This document shows positions 62,479 to 64,000 of a DNA stretch of 64,000 nucleotides, one piece after another. A program made the translations under genes and the position numbers. Each line of letters opens with the position of its first letter. The first letter of the stretch is position 1. The DNA is from Amycolatopsis aidingensis. Its GTDB lineage: Bacteria > Actinomycetota > Actinomycetes > Mycobacteriales > Pseudonocardiaceae. The notes below the pieces were generated by a model. That model was not told the DNA's origin. It saw nothing but the letters and a program-made list of their open reading frames with translations, and made no database searches. The stretch covers positions 2,888,001-2,952,000 of the forward strand of contig NZ_CP076538.1 of assembly GCF_018885265.1 (NCBI RefSeq), in the 5' to 3' direction.

Positions 62479-64000
<1,522 letters not shown>

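Overview
High-GC actinobacterial chromosomal DNA, most probably from the family Pseudonocardiaceae (Amycolatopsis-like). The basis is the codon bias, frequent GTG starts, leaderless genes, and gene order shared with Mycobacterium tuberculosis in several blocks, combined with non-mycobacterial features such as a DasR-type GlcNAc PTS locus and family-typical intergenic repeats. Species cannot be fixed from the sequence alone. No rRNA, tRNA, CRISPR array, insertion sequence or prophage was seen. Nearly all of the window is chromosomal core.

Layout. 1-9.9 kb: 3' end of a Ser/Thr kinase, dapA, RNase J, a DMT exporter, an acyltransferase, ftsK, a secreted phospholipase A2 and a short ArgA-type acetyltransferase. 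10-18.2 kb: an OafA-type O-acyltransferase, then rimO-pgsA-cinA-clgR-pspA-pspM, the actinobacterial phage-shock/envelope-stress locus, and a Uma2 nuclease-fold gene. 18.2-28 kb: pyrD, a GNAT, a very short ORF with an exceptional Shine-Dalgarno, adenosine deaminase, a secreted peptidase-like hydrolase, nei-type glycosylase, an orphan parA, a methyltransferase, dinB and a DUF3040 gene. 28-36 kb: a moxR-DUF58-transglutaminase operon divergent from a four-gene ESX-associated module (small helical protein, DUF3558 lipoprotein, PPE/WXG-like protein, EspG). 36-40.4 kb: the start of the division/cell-wall cluster (mraZ-rsmH-ftsL-like-pbpB), with four MraZ-type repeats on the mraZ promoter. The cluster stops after pbpB. 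40.5-43.2 kb: an ABC-2 exporter and divergent TetR regulator with paired operators. 43.2-54.4 kb: fadD15-like ligase, two SRPBCC proteins, a phosphoesterase, ArsA-like ATPase, ROK glucokinase, a NUDIX-NYN fusion, a YbdK-type ligase, a lipase, PlsC and a 3'-5' exoribonuclease, resembling the M. tuberculosis Rv2187-Rv2179c block. 54.5-57.8 kb: a split GlcNAc/glucose-type PTS (gntR-nagE-ptsH divergent from EIIB-EIIA) around a DasR site. 57.8-59.9 kb: a SigL-like sigma/anti-sigma operon divergent from a Rieske lipoprotein, with matched promoters facing both ways. 60-64 kb: a prepilin peptidase and the shikimate operon aroC-aroK-aroB-aroQ (cut at the window end).

How the genes work together. Three regulatory circuits can be read directly from promoter DNA: MraZ on its own operon, DasR on the PTS divergon, and a SigL-type factor on its own operon plus the Rieske gene. 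A possible ECF-type promoter also precedes pspA. At least fifteen genes appear to be leaderless, with a TAnnnT-like -10 box 6-8 nt before the start codon, and this was used to choose several starts. The least explained features are the 12-codon ORF at 20.1 kb with its own promoter, the matched divergent SigL-type promoters, the NUDIX-NYN fusion, several intergenic repeats, and a 38-bp repeat that has created a 27-residue mini-ORF between two genes.
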